From Anaerolineales bacterium (GTDB taxonomy: Bacteria; Chloroflexota; Anaerolineae; Anaerolineales; UBA4823), in the NCBI GenBank assembly GCA_028687395.1, contig JAQUAE010000083.1, positions 1 through 7,460 of the forward strand: a DNA stretch of 7,460 nucleotides, given 5' to 3'. Of this stretch, positions 1-7,460 are shown piece by piece. Positions within the stretch are counted from its first letter, which is position 1. Every line of letters starts with the position of its first letter. The notes below the pieces were generated by a model that was not told where the DNA came from, ran no database searches, and saw only the letters and a list, made by a program, of their open reading frames with translations. The translations under genes and the position numbers were made by a program.

Positions 1-527
1 CGGCTAATGAGCTCATCGCTCACCTCCTCAGCCTTGACGCCCTCCTGGATCATGCGCTGAACCGCGCACACAATCTCATCCCGTCCCCCGTAGTTGAAGG
101 CCACGTTGAGCACCAGGCGGTTGTTCTCGCGGGTGTAGTCGACTGCCTGATGCACCTTGGTGCGTAAGGACGGTCGCAAGCGGTCTAGGCGGCCGAGGTG
201 GCGCAGCTGCACCCCCTGATCGTGCAGTTCCTGCAGCTCACGGTCGATCACGTCCTCCAGGATACGCAACAAGCCTTGCACCTCCTCCTGGGGGCGACCC
301 CAGTTTTCGGTGGAGAAGGCATATAGCGTCAGGTAGCGGATACCGAACTCGATGCACGCCTCGATGACCCGACGCAGGTTCTCCGTGCCCGCCCGGTGGC
401 CAGCAAGACGCGGCAGGCCGCGTGACAAGGCCCACCGCCCATTGCCATCCATGATGATGGCAATGTGCGTGGGTATCCTTTCGGGCAGTTCCACTGGCGC
501 CCTGCGCTCCATGCTCCTCTTCGCCAT
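1..527 (-). CDS. uppS: Undecaprenyl diphosphate synthase (isoprenyl transferase), C-terminus cut off by window
   Basis: This cis-prenyltransferase would condense isopentenyl diphosphate units onto farnesyl diphosphate to make the C55 carrier lipid for peptidoglycan and other wall polymers. Reading the minus strand from ATG 527 gives about 175 residues. The family block HIAIIMDGNGRWA lies at 21-33 and holds the catalytic Asp27. GHRAG follows, then LTLYAFSTENWGRP and, later, NVAFNYGGRDE. The family is usually 230-250 residues, so the end, with its RTSGE and RLSNF-type motifs, lies beyond the window. The gene begins 5 bp after the frr stop, so it is probably translationally coupled. The start is uncertain: the nearest good Shine-Dalgarno (AAGGAG, inside frr codons) is far from ATG 527. 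A TTG at 536 that overlaps the frr stop, or ATG 512, are alternatives. The identity is secure. Confidence 0.95.
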   Translation of the reverse strand, partial: MAKRSMERRAPVELPERIPTHIAIIMDGNGRWALSRGLPRLAGHRAGTENLRRVIEACIEFGIRYLTLYAFSTENWGRPQEEVQGLLRILEDVIDRELQELHDQGVQLRHLGRLDRLRPSLRTKVHQAVDYTRENNRLVLNVAFNYGGRDEIVCAVQRMIQEGVKAEEVSDELIS

Positions 528-532
528 AGCGC

Positions 533-1090
533 TCAAACTTCCATGATCTCCTTCTCCTTGCGAAGGCCGATTTCGTTGATTTCGTCGATAAAACGGTCAG
601 TGATCTTCTGCAGCTCTTCTTCTCCCCGCTTGAGATCATCTTCGGAGATCATCTTCTCGTCCAAAAATTCGCGCAAGTCGCGGATGCTGTCCCGGCGGAC
701 GTTGCGGATTGCAACACGGGCTTCCTCCACGCGCTGGTGAACGACTTTGACCAACTCCCGGCGGCGCTCTTCAGTGAGCGGCGGAAGGTTGAGGCGAATC
801 GCCTTGCCATCATTGTTGGGAGTCAATCCCAGGTCGGAGGCCTGGATAGCCCGTTCGATCACTTTCAACGTCGTACCGTCAAACGGGCGGATGTGCAGCA
901 TACGCGGCTCAGGGACGCTGATGGAAGCCAGTTGCACCAAAGGAGTGGGCGTGCCGTAATACTCCACTTGCAACCTTTCGATTAGGGCCGGGCTGGCGCG
1001 CCCGGTGCGGATGCCCCCCAGGTCCTCCTCAAGGGCCTGCACGGCGCCCTTCATGCGTGCCTCAGCTTCCTTGTATATATCCTTTAGCAT
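533..1090 (-). CDS. frr: Ribosome recycling factor
   Basis: RRF works with EF-G in the cytoplasm to split the post-termination ribosome so that subunits can be reused. The 185-residue product has the normal family length and matches throughout. It shows the N-terminal helix with IRTGRASPALIE near 27-38, the small domain II (YYGTPTPL, then LASISVPEPRMLHIRPFD), the NDGKAIRLNLPPLTEERR block around 93-110, and the C-terminal helices of domain I with RNVRRD. ATG 1090 is preceded by AGGGAG at 1097-1102 with a 6-nt spacer, a good ribosome binding site. It lies 166 bp downstream of pyrH, in a gap holding a weak terminator, a candidate promoter and a hairpin, so it may be transcribed separately with uppS. 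Nothing in the protein looks unusual. Confidence 0.97.
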   Translation of the reverse strand: MLKDIYKEAEARMKGAVQALEEDLGGIRTGRASPALIERLQVEYYGTPTPLVQLASISVPEPRMLHIRPFDGTTLKVIERAIQASDLGLTPNNDGKAIRLNLPPLTEERRRELVKVVHQRVEEARVAIRNVRRDSIRDLREFLDEKMISEDDLKRGEEELQKITDRFIDEINEIGLRKEKEIMEV

Positions 1091-1153
1091 ACGGGTCTCC
1101 CTTGAAAACCGGCCAGCCTTTCCTTTGGCGGTCCCTGCTTAATACCTCAGGAC

Positions 1154-1191
1154 TTACGCAGTTGGGGGGAGGATCACGCTCAACTGCGCAA
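1154..1191 (-). other. Hairpin in the frr leader
   Basis: In the minus-strand RNA, TTGCGCAGTTG (1191-1181) pairs with CAACTGCGTAA (1164-1154). That is 11 bp including one G-U pair, around a 16-nt loop rich in C. No U-tract follows, so it is not a standard terminator. It lies just downstream of the candidate frr promoter and about 65 nt before the start codon. It could be a leader structure or the remains of a mobile-element end; the sequence alone does not decide. Confidence 0.5.
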
Positions 1192-1193
1192 CT

Positions 1194-1223
1194 TCTATAC
1201 CTATAGGATACCCGAAAATTCAA
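1194..1223 (-). promoter_or_regulatory. Candidate sigma-70 promoter for frr-uppS
   Basis: On the minus strand, TTGAAT (1223-1218) and TATAGA (1199-1194) are separated by 18 bp. Each hexamer matches 4 of 6 consensus bases. The predicted start, near 1187, falls within the leader hairpin. A palindrome CCTATAGG (1200-1207) abuts the -10 box. The position, right after a weak terminator-like hairpin behind pyrH, supports the call. The match itself is only moderate. Confidence 0.4.
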
Positions 1224-1229
1224 CGCGAG

Positions 1230-1250
1230 AAAAGGGCAATTTGCGCCTTT
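1230..1250 (-). terminator. Weak terminator-like hairpin after pyrH
   Basis: Six bases after the pyrH stop, the minus-strand RNA can fold AAAGG against CCTTT. Inside this, past a bulged C, GCA pairs with TGC around an AAT triloop. Only four T residues end the element. This would be a leaky terminator at best, or an mRNA 3' end stabiliser. Confidence 0.3.
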
Positions 1251-1256
1251 CGAGGC

Positions 1257-2698
<1,442 letters not shown>

Positions 2699-2700
2699 GA

Positions 2701-3726
<1,026 letters not shown>

Positions 3727-3909
3727 ATGCAATTCTCCTTCGCGTTTTATCCTCCGTTTCCTTCGACCTCGGCCGGAACCGCTGCCATCCTGTGGCTGGT
3801 GATCCCCCGCGGCACGCCCGGCTGAGTCCGGAAACGTGTGTGATAGGAATTTTGCTGCTCGGGCAGTCGCCTGCCCTGCGCAATTTCTCCCGCCTTTTGG
3901 GGCGGGAGC
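3727..3909 (-). promoter_or_regulatory. Structured 5' leader of rpsB-tsf mRNA
   Basis: From the predicted transcription start near 3909 to the rpsB start there are about 180 nt without a gene. In the minus-strand RNA the first element is a perfect 8-bp hairpin CTCCCGCC / GGCGGGAG with a CCAAAA loop (3908-3887), right at the 5' end and with no U-tract. Next is GGGCAG-GCGA-CTGCCC (3876-3861), a 6-bp stem capped by a GNRA-type tetraloop. A 7-bp long-range pairing CGTTTCC (3836-3830) with GGAAACG (3761-3755) would close the segment just before the ribosome binding site. Autoregulation of rpsB-tsf through leader RNA by S2 is known in other bacteria. I cannot match this leader to a described family, so its role is inferred. 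Confidence 0.5.
3735..3740 (-). promoter_or_regulatory. Ribosome binding site that fixes the rpsB start
   Basis: AAGGAG on the minus strand sits 8 nt before ATG 3726 but only 2 nt before the in-frame TTG 3732. The ATG is therefore the likely start, and the protein begins [10 protein letters not shown]. Confidence 0.85.
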
Positions 3910-4061
3910 GGACGAAGTATATCACACAAGCCCATGATTCGTCCAGCTCCCAAAGTAACCTTTTATTTTGAGGCACTACGCCCGCTTTTTAGGCGCTGGT
4001 TGCGAGAGACCTCCTCCTACCAGGGGATGCCAAACGAATGGTGGGGGAACCCCGTGTGTGA
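3835..4061. repeat. Three TGTGTGA elements in the rpsB/birA divergent region
   Basis: CGTGTGTGA occurs on the plus strand at 3835-3843 and again at 4053-4061. The reverse complement TATCACACA is at 3920-3928. The first and the inverted copy form a 9-bp inverted repeat (TGTGTGATA at 3837-3845) with 74 bp between the arms. The inverted copy touches the rpsB -10 box, and the right-hand copy ends 2 bp before the birA -10 box. They could be operator half-sites for a shared regulator, but chance is not excluded. Confidence 0.45.
3916..3945 (-). promoter_or_regulatory. Sigma-70 promoter of rpsB-tsf
   Basis: On the minus strand the -10 box TATACT (3921-3916) is preceded by TGA, an extended -10. The -35-like TGGACG lies at 3945-3940, 18 bp away. 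The predicted start, about 7 nt downstream, falls at the base of the first leader hairpin. This is the best promoter match in the window. Confidence 0.7.
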
Positions 4062-4063
4062 GG

Positions 4064-4069
4064 TAAAAT
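4064..4069 (+). promoter_or_regulatory. -10 box placed for leaderless birA transcription
   Basis: TAAAAT ends 6 nt before ATG 4076, so a start at +1 would coincide with the A of the start codon. No good -35 hexamer is seen 16-18 bp upstream (GTGGGG or similar). A GAGG at 4060-4063 lies 12 nt from the ATG, too far for an efficient Shine-Dalgarno. Confidence 0.45.
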
Positions 4070-4075
4070 GACGCC

Positions 4076-4921
4076 ATGCAAGGCATCCAGACAGCCCTGG
4101 CAGGTCTGCCGTTGGGCGGTGTGCGCACCTTCGCCAGCCTCGGTTCGACCAACGTCGAAGCCGCCCGCTGGCTGGAAAGCGACGCCCCGGACATGGCCGT
4201 GGTGGTCGCCGACGAGCAAACCGCAGGGCGCGGCAGGGGAAATCGCCGCTGGTTCACGCCGCCGGGCGCTGCACTAGCCTTCAGCCTGGTGCTGAAGAGC
4301 GCAGTGAGCGGAGAGGACAACGCCAACATTGCCCACCTGACCGCGCTGGGAGCGCTGGCGGTGTGCGCGGCCCTCGAGGGGTTGTACCAATTACCCGCCG
4401 AGATCAAGTGGCCCAACGACGTGCTCGTAGACAGGAGGAAGCTGGCCGGTATTCTGGTGGAGGCACACTGGTTGGGAGACCGCCTGGCGGGTGCAATCCT
4501 GGGCATCGGCATCAATATTGCACCCGGTTCGGTGCCCTCCGATTCCGAGGTGCTCTTCCCCGCCACCTGCGTGGAGGCCTGCCTGGCAGACAGGCGAGCC
4601 GGCACCAGGGGCGCCTATCAAAGCGTAGAGCGCTGGCGCCTGTGGCGCCGGGTGTTGGAAGAGGTAATGCGCTGGCGCCCCGACCTGGGCTCCGGGCGCT
4701 TCCTGGAAGCCTGGGAGAGCCGCCTGGCGTTTCGCAACGGGTGGGTGCAGGTCTGGCGTGACCTGGAGACAGCCGAGGCGTCGCAAGCAATCGTCCTGTA
4801 CGAAGGCAGGATCCTGGGCCTCAACCCGGACGGCTCGTTGCGCCTGCGCGAGGGCACAGGGATCACGCGGGATGTGAGCATAGGCGAGATACGCCTGCGC
4901 CCGTCCGAGGCGCCAGCTTAG
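4076..4921 (+). CDS. birA: Biotin-[acetyl-CoA-carboxylase] ligase, catalytic domain only
   Basis: The enzyme activates biotin with ATP to biotinyl-5'-AMP and attaches it to the lysine of biotin carboxyl carrier domains. The 281-residue product shows the BPL/LplA fold in order: SLGSTN at 21-26, the biotinyl-AMP loop ADEQTAGRGRGNRRW at 45-59, KWPND at 111-115, the biotin-site lysine 122 in KLAGILVE, GIGIN at 143-147, and an SH3-like C-terminal domain from about 225 on. There is no N-terminal winged helix, so it should not act as a biotin-operon repressor as E. coli BirA does. The loop reads GRGRGNRRW where many relatives have GRGRRGRxW, a mild variation. The start at 4076 gives a normal N-terminus. 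The gene runs divergently from rpsB and is followed after 77 bp by a small membrane gene on the same strand. Confidence 0.93.
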   Translation: MQGIQTALAGLPLGGVRTFASLGSTNVEAARWLESDAPDMAVVVADEQTAGRGRGNRRWFTPPGAALAFSLVLKSAVSGEDNANIAHLTALGALAVCAALEGLYQLPAEIKWPNDVLVDRRKLAGILVEAHWLGDRLAGAILGIGINIAPGSVPSDSEVLFPATCVEACLADRRAGTRGAYQSVERWRLWRRVLEEVMRWRPDLGSGRFLEAWESRLAFRNGWVQVWRDLETAEASQAIVLYEGRILGLNPDGSLRLREGTGITRDVSIGEIRLRPSEAPA

Positions 4922-4929
4922 ATGACGAT

Positions 4930-4939
4930 TTATCGATAA
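4930..4939. other. Ten-base palindrome TTATCGATAA behind birA
   Basis: A perfect 10-bp palindrome lies 9 bp after the birA stop and directly before the Shine-Dalgarno of the minigene. It might be an operator or a chance site. No partner copy is seen nearby. Confidence 0.25.
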
Positions 4940-4974
4940 GGAGACAGTATGGGGCGGTAACGCTTGAAACCGCC
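4938..4974 (+). promoter_or_regulatory. Three-codon minigene with strong Shine-Dalgarno, overlapped by a hairpin
   Basis: AAGGAG at 4938-4943 sits 5 nt before ATG 4949, which opens ATG GGG CGG TAA. The stop codon overlaps the left arm of a 6-bp stem GGCGGT (4953-4958) / ACCGCC (4969-4974) with a 10-nt loop. The real downstream start is at 4999. A ribosome on the minigene would cover the left arm, so the arrangement could tune translation or transcription of the small membrane gene. It could also be the relic of an older start. The elements are directly visible; their function is inferred. Confidence 0.35.
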
Positions 4975-4998
4975 GCGACGCCAAACGGGAGATGGATT

Positions 4999-5217
4999 AT
5001 GCTTGATGACTTACGCAACCAGGCCAGCTCGGCAACCTACATCGAAGACAAGGAACTTCCCCACCCCGAGGGGAGGCTGCCCTACCGGGAACGGCGCATC
5101 CTGGGGATGACCGCGCTCCAACGCTTCGCGATCGTGACGATGCTCTTCGTCATCGCCTGTTTGTTGAGCACTTTCTGCTTGCTGGTGACCGAAAAGGTGA
5201 TGCTGCCGTTCATTTAG
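4999..5217 (+). CDS. Small single-pass membrane protein of unknown function
   Basis: The 72-residue product has a polar, charged N-terminal half (about 1-40, with the segment HPEGRLPYRERRILGMT) and one strongly hydrophobic stretch at about 44-64 (FAIVTMLFVIACLLSTFCLLV), followed by TEKVMLPFI. Arg and Lys residues before the helix suggest that the N-terminus stays in the cytoplasm. Two Cys lie within the membrane segment. There is no signal-peptidase site that I would trust. ATG 4999 has GGGAG at 4987-4991 with a 7-nt spacer, and the codon choice resembles that of its neighbours, so the gene is probably real. It may be co-transcribed with birA. I do not recognise a named family. The GMTxxQRF stretch before the helix resembles small hypothetical proteins I recall from Chloroflexota, which I could not verify. 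Confidence 0.7.
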   Translation: MLDDLRNQASSATYIEDKELPHPEGRLPYRERRILGMTALQRFAIVTMLFVIACLLSTFCLLVTEKVMLPFI

Positions 5218-5224
5218 TTTGAAG

Positions 5225-5250
5225 GCGGGGGGCACCCGACTTGCCCCCGC
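5225..5250. other. GC-rich hairpin between convergent genes
   Basis: GCGGGGGGCA (5225-5234) can pair with TGCCCCCGC (5242-5250) with one bulged G and a 7-nt loop. It lies between the stop of the small membrane gene and the stop of gyrA. Neither strand has a U-tract after it, so it is not a canonical terminator. It may still act as a shared 3'-end structure for the converging transcripts. Confidence 0.45.
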
Positions 5251-5274
5251 TAAGCTGCGTGGCCCCCCACACGC

Positions 5275-7460
5275 TCACACCTCGCCGTTCGCCTCCACAC
5301 CCGCCTGGAGCAGGTCTGCCACCGCGATGCGGGCTAGGGAGGCAACACTATCCCCTTCCTGCAAATCCATCAGCAACACGCCGCGCGTCGCCCGCCCGGA
5401 GCGGGAGATATGCGACACCTTGGTGCGCAAGACCAAGCCGTTCGCGGAGATAATGGTCAGGTCGTCCGCCTCCTGCACCACGCGGGCGGCAGAGATCGGG
5501 CCGATCTTCTTCAGTGATTTTTGGTCGATGGTCTGCACACCGGCGGTGGCGCGGCCTTTAACCGGGTACTCCCCCAGGGAGGTGCGCTTGCCGTAACCCC
5601 GGGTGGTTACGACGAGCAAATCCCCGTTTTCCTCGATCACTTCCATGCTGGTGACAAAATCGCCGGCCTTCAAACGGATGCCGCCCACGCCGGCGGCGGC
5701 GCGGCCCATAGCGCGCACCTCGCTTTCGGGGAAGCGCAGCGCCTGCCCCTGCTCGGTCACCAGAATGATCTCCCGGTTTCCCTGGGTGAGGCGAACCCAA
5801 CCCAGCTCGTCGCCGTCTTCCAGGGTGATGGCAATCAAGCCCGAAGGCCGCACCGCGGTGAACTCGGACAGCACCACGCGCTTGACGCGCCCCTTGCGCG
5901 TGGCCATGACGCAATAGCTGGCCGCGTCGAAATTGGGCAAGGAGACCATGGCGGTGATCGTCTCGCTGGCGTCCAGCGCCAGCACGTTGACCACCGGGAT
6001 ACCGCGCCCGGTGCGATCGGCGTCCGGAATCTGGTACGCCTTCTCGGAATACACCTTGCCGCGGTCGCTGAAGAACAGCAAAGTATCCAGCGTGCGCGCC
6101 GGGACGATCAGCAGCACTTCGTCCTCTTCCTTGGTGAAGTGACCGGTAACGCCGCGCCCGCCACGGCCTTGCGAGCGGAAGGCTTTGGCCAGGACGCGCT
6201 TGATATAGCCGCGTTGGGTGATGCTGATCAGCACCGATTCGTCCGGCACCAGGTCCGCTTCGCTGAAATCCTCGCTGGCGTCGCGGGCGATATGCGTGCG
6301 GCGCTCGTCGCCGAATTTTTCGACCAGATCGCCCAGGTCGGTCTTGATCACGTCCAGGATCTTGCGCGGGCTAGCCAACAGGTCCTCCAGGAAAGCGATG
6401 CGCTCCAGCACCTGGCGTTGCTCGTCCTCAATCTTTTGGCGCTCGAGGGCGGCCAGACGGCGCAATTGCATGTCCAGGATGGCCTGCGCCTGACGCTCGC
6501 TCAGCCGGAAACGCTCCATCAAGCGCTCCTTGGCAACCTCGGCGTCCGGCGATTGGCGGATGGTCTGGATGACGTCGTCTAGGTTGGCCAGGGCGATCAT
6601 CAAGCCTTCCAGGATGTGGGCGCGGGCGCGAGCCTTCTCCAGTTCGTGCTCGGAGCGGCGGATGATCACCTGGCGACGGTGCTCGATGAACACCTGCAGG
6701 GCGCGCTTGAGTGAGAGCAAGCGTGGCTCGCCATCCACCAGCGCCAGGAGCTGCACGCCAAAGGTGGATTGCAGCGGAGTGTACTTGTAAAGCTGGTTAA
6801 GCACCTTCTTGGGTTGGGCGCCGCGCTTGAGCTCGATGACGATGCTCATGCCGCGCTGGTCGGATTCGTCGCGCAGGTCGCTGATGTCGTCCAGGCGACC
6901 ATCGCGCACCAGCTCGGCAATGCGCTCGATCAGGCTGGATTTGTTGAGCTGGTAGGGAATCTCGGTGATGACGATGCGATGGCGCCCCCCGCCCATCTCC
7001 TCGATGTGCGCCCGGCCGCGCAGCACGATGCGCCCCCGGCCGGTGCTGTAGGCCTGCATGATGCCTTCCGAGCCGATGATCACTCCGCCAGTGGGAAAAT
7101 CCGGCCCGGGGACATGCTTGACCAGCTCCTCTGCGGCGATCTCATCCACCTTGTCGTAATTGTCGATCAGGTAGGTCAGGGCGCTGGCCAGTTCGCGCAG
7201 GTTGTGGGGAGGGATGTTGGTGGCCATGCCCACGGCAATCCCTGACGAGCCGTTCAGGAGCAGGTTGGGCAGCCTGGCGGGCAGGACGGAGGGCTCCTGC
7301 AAGGAGCCGTCGAAGTTATCCACGAAGTCGACAGTGTTATGCTCGATATCGGCGAGCATCTCCTCCGACATCGCTCCCAGGCGGGCTTCGGTGTAGCGCA
7401 TCGCCGCTGGGGCATCGCCATCTACCGAACCGAAGTTGCCCTGCCCATCCACCAGGGTAT
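5275..7460 (-). CDS. gyrA: DNA gyrase subunit A, N-terminus cut off by window
   Basis: GyrA is the DNA breakage-reunion subunit of gyrase (A2B2), which introduces negative supercoils using ATP bound by GyrB. The window holds about 727 codons, from [11 protein letters not shown] to the stop. The catalytic tyrosine is visible in AAMRYTE (codon 7395-7393). The tower and coiled-coil regions follow, including the dimer gate with [17 protein letters not shown]. The C-terminal DNA-wrapping domain shows six beta-pinwheel repeats of the type [38 protein letters not shown] and NGLVLRT. The GyrA box reads QGRGGRG (6171-6151), which marks gyrase rather than topoisomerase IV. About 100 residues, including most of the quinolone-resistance region, lie outside. 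The estimated full length, near 825, is normal. The gene converges on the small membrane gene. Confidence 0.96.
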   Translation of the reverse strand, partial: TLVDGQGNFGSVDGDAPAAMRYTEARLGAMSEEMLADIEHNTVDFVDNFDGSLQEPSVLPARLPNLLLNGSSGIAVGMATNIPPHNLRELASALTYLIDNYDKVDEIAAEELVKHVPGPDFPTGGVIIGSEGIMQAYSTGRGRIVLRGRAHIEEMGGGRHRIVITEIPYQLNKSSLIERIAELVRDGRLDDISDLRDESDQRGMSIVIELKRGAQPKKVLNQLYKYTPLQSTFGVQLLALVDGEPRLLSLKRALQVFIEHRRQVIIRRSEHELEKARARAHILEGLMIALANLDDVIQTIRQSPDAEVAKERLMERFRLSERQAQAILDMQLRRLAALERQKIEDEQRQVLERIAFLEDLLASPRKILDVIKTDLGDLVEKFGDERRTHIARDASEDFSEADLVPDESVLISITQRGYIKRVLAKAFRSQGRGGRGVTGHFTKEEDEVLLIVPARTLDTLLFFSDRGKVYSEKAYQIPDADRTGRGIPVVNVLALDASETITAMVSLPNFDAASYCVMATRKGRVKRVVLSEFTAVRPSGLIAITLEDGDELGWVRLTQGNREIILVTEQGQALRFPESEVRAMGRAAAGVGGIRLKAGDFVTSMEVIEENGDLLVVTTRGYGKRTSLGEYPVKGRATAGVQTIDQKSLKKIGPISAARVVQEADDLTIISANGLVLRTKVSHISRSGRATRGVLLMDLQEGDSVASLARIAVADLLQAGVEANGEV

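Noticed and set aside
4076..4250. birA as a bifunctional repressor
   Set aside because: The protein begins directly with the catalytic domain; there is no winged-helix segment and no longer in-frame upstream start was supported.
3976..4605. A 209-codon open frame on the minus strand opposite birA
   Set aside because: It lies antisense to well-supported birA codons, has low-complexity Ala/Ser/Arg-rich composition and no recognisable motif.
4930..4998. A known riboswitch class ahead of the small membrane gene
   Set aside because: I compared it from memory with preQ1, SAM, c-di-GMP, fluoride and THF consensus elements and saw no match.
5008..5017. GACTTACGCA shared with the frr leader (1151-1160)
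   Set aside because: Here it lies within codons of the small membrane protein and the flanks do not match, so it is most likely coincidence.
5521..6582. A 353-codon open frame on the plus strand opposite gyrA
   Set aside because: It is a shadow of gyrA in GC-rich DNA. The His/Gln/Ala-rich product has no family features, while the opposite strand is clearly gyrase.

Overview
The window is a housekeeping stretch of a GC-rich bacterial chromosome. The gene set, the short 201-residue EF-Ts and the long acidic tail on ribosomal protein S2 fit Chloroflexota, perhaps Anaerolineae. That placement is inferred from sequence character only, and I see no decisive taxonomic marker. I found no phage, IS, CRISPR or defence genes, and no exotic new system. 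The unusual signals are regulatory or concern protein tails.

Layout, left to right. From 1 to 3726, all on the minus strand, lies the classic translation and envelope cluster. Read in its own direction it is rpsB (S2), tsf (EF-Ts), pyrH (UMP kinase), frr (ribosome recycling factor) and uppS (undecaprenyl diphosphate synthase, cut by the window start). The sequence suggests it is not one simple operon. A textbook Rho-independent terminator follows tsf. A weaker hairpin follows pyrH, with a plausible promoter and a leader hairpin ahead of frr. frr and uppS are tightly coupled. rpsB has a good promoter (TGGACG, 18 bp, extended TATACT) and a leader of about 180 nt with several hairpins.

From 3727 to 4075 is a divergent control region. 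It drives rpsB leftwards and birA (biotin-protein ligase without an HTH domain) rightwards. It carries three copies of a TGTGTGA element close to the promoter signals, and a TAAAAT box placed so that birA could be transcribed leaderless. Behind birA come a three-codon minigene with an ideal Shine-Dalgarno sequence, a hairpin, and a 72-residue single-pass membrane protein of unknown function (4999-5217).

From 5275 to the window end, convergent on the minus strand, is most of gyrA (DNA gyrase subunit A) from just upstream of the catalytic tyrosine to the C-terminus. A GC-rich hairpin without a U-tract separates it from the small membrane gene.

Functionally the genes cover translation (S2, EF-Ts, RRF), nucleotide supply (UMP kinase), cell-wall lipid carrier synthesis (UppS), biotin attachment to carboxylases (BirA) and DNA supercoiling (GyrA).
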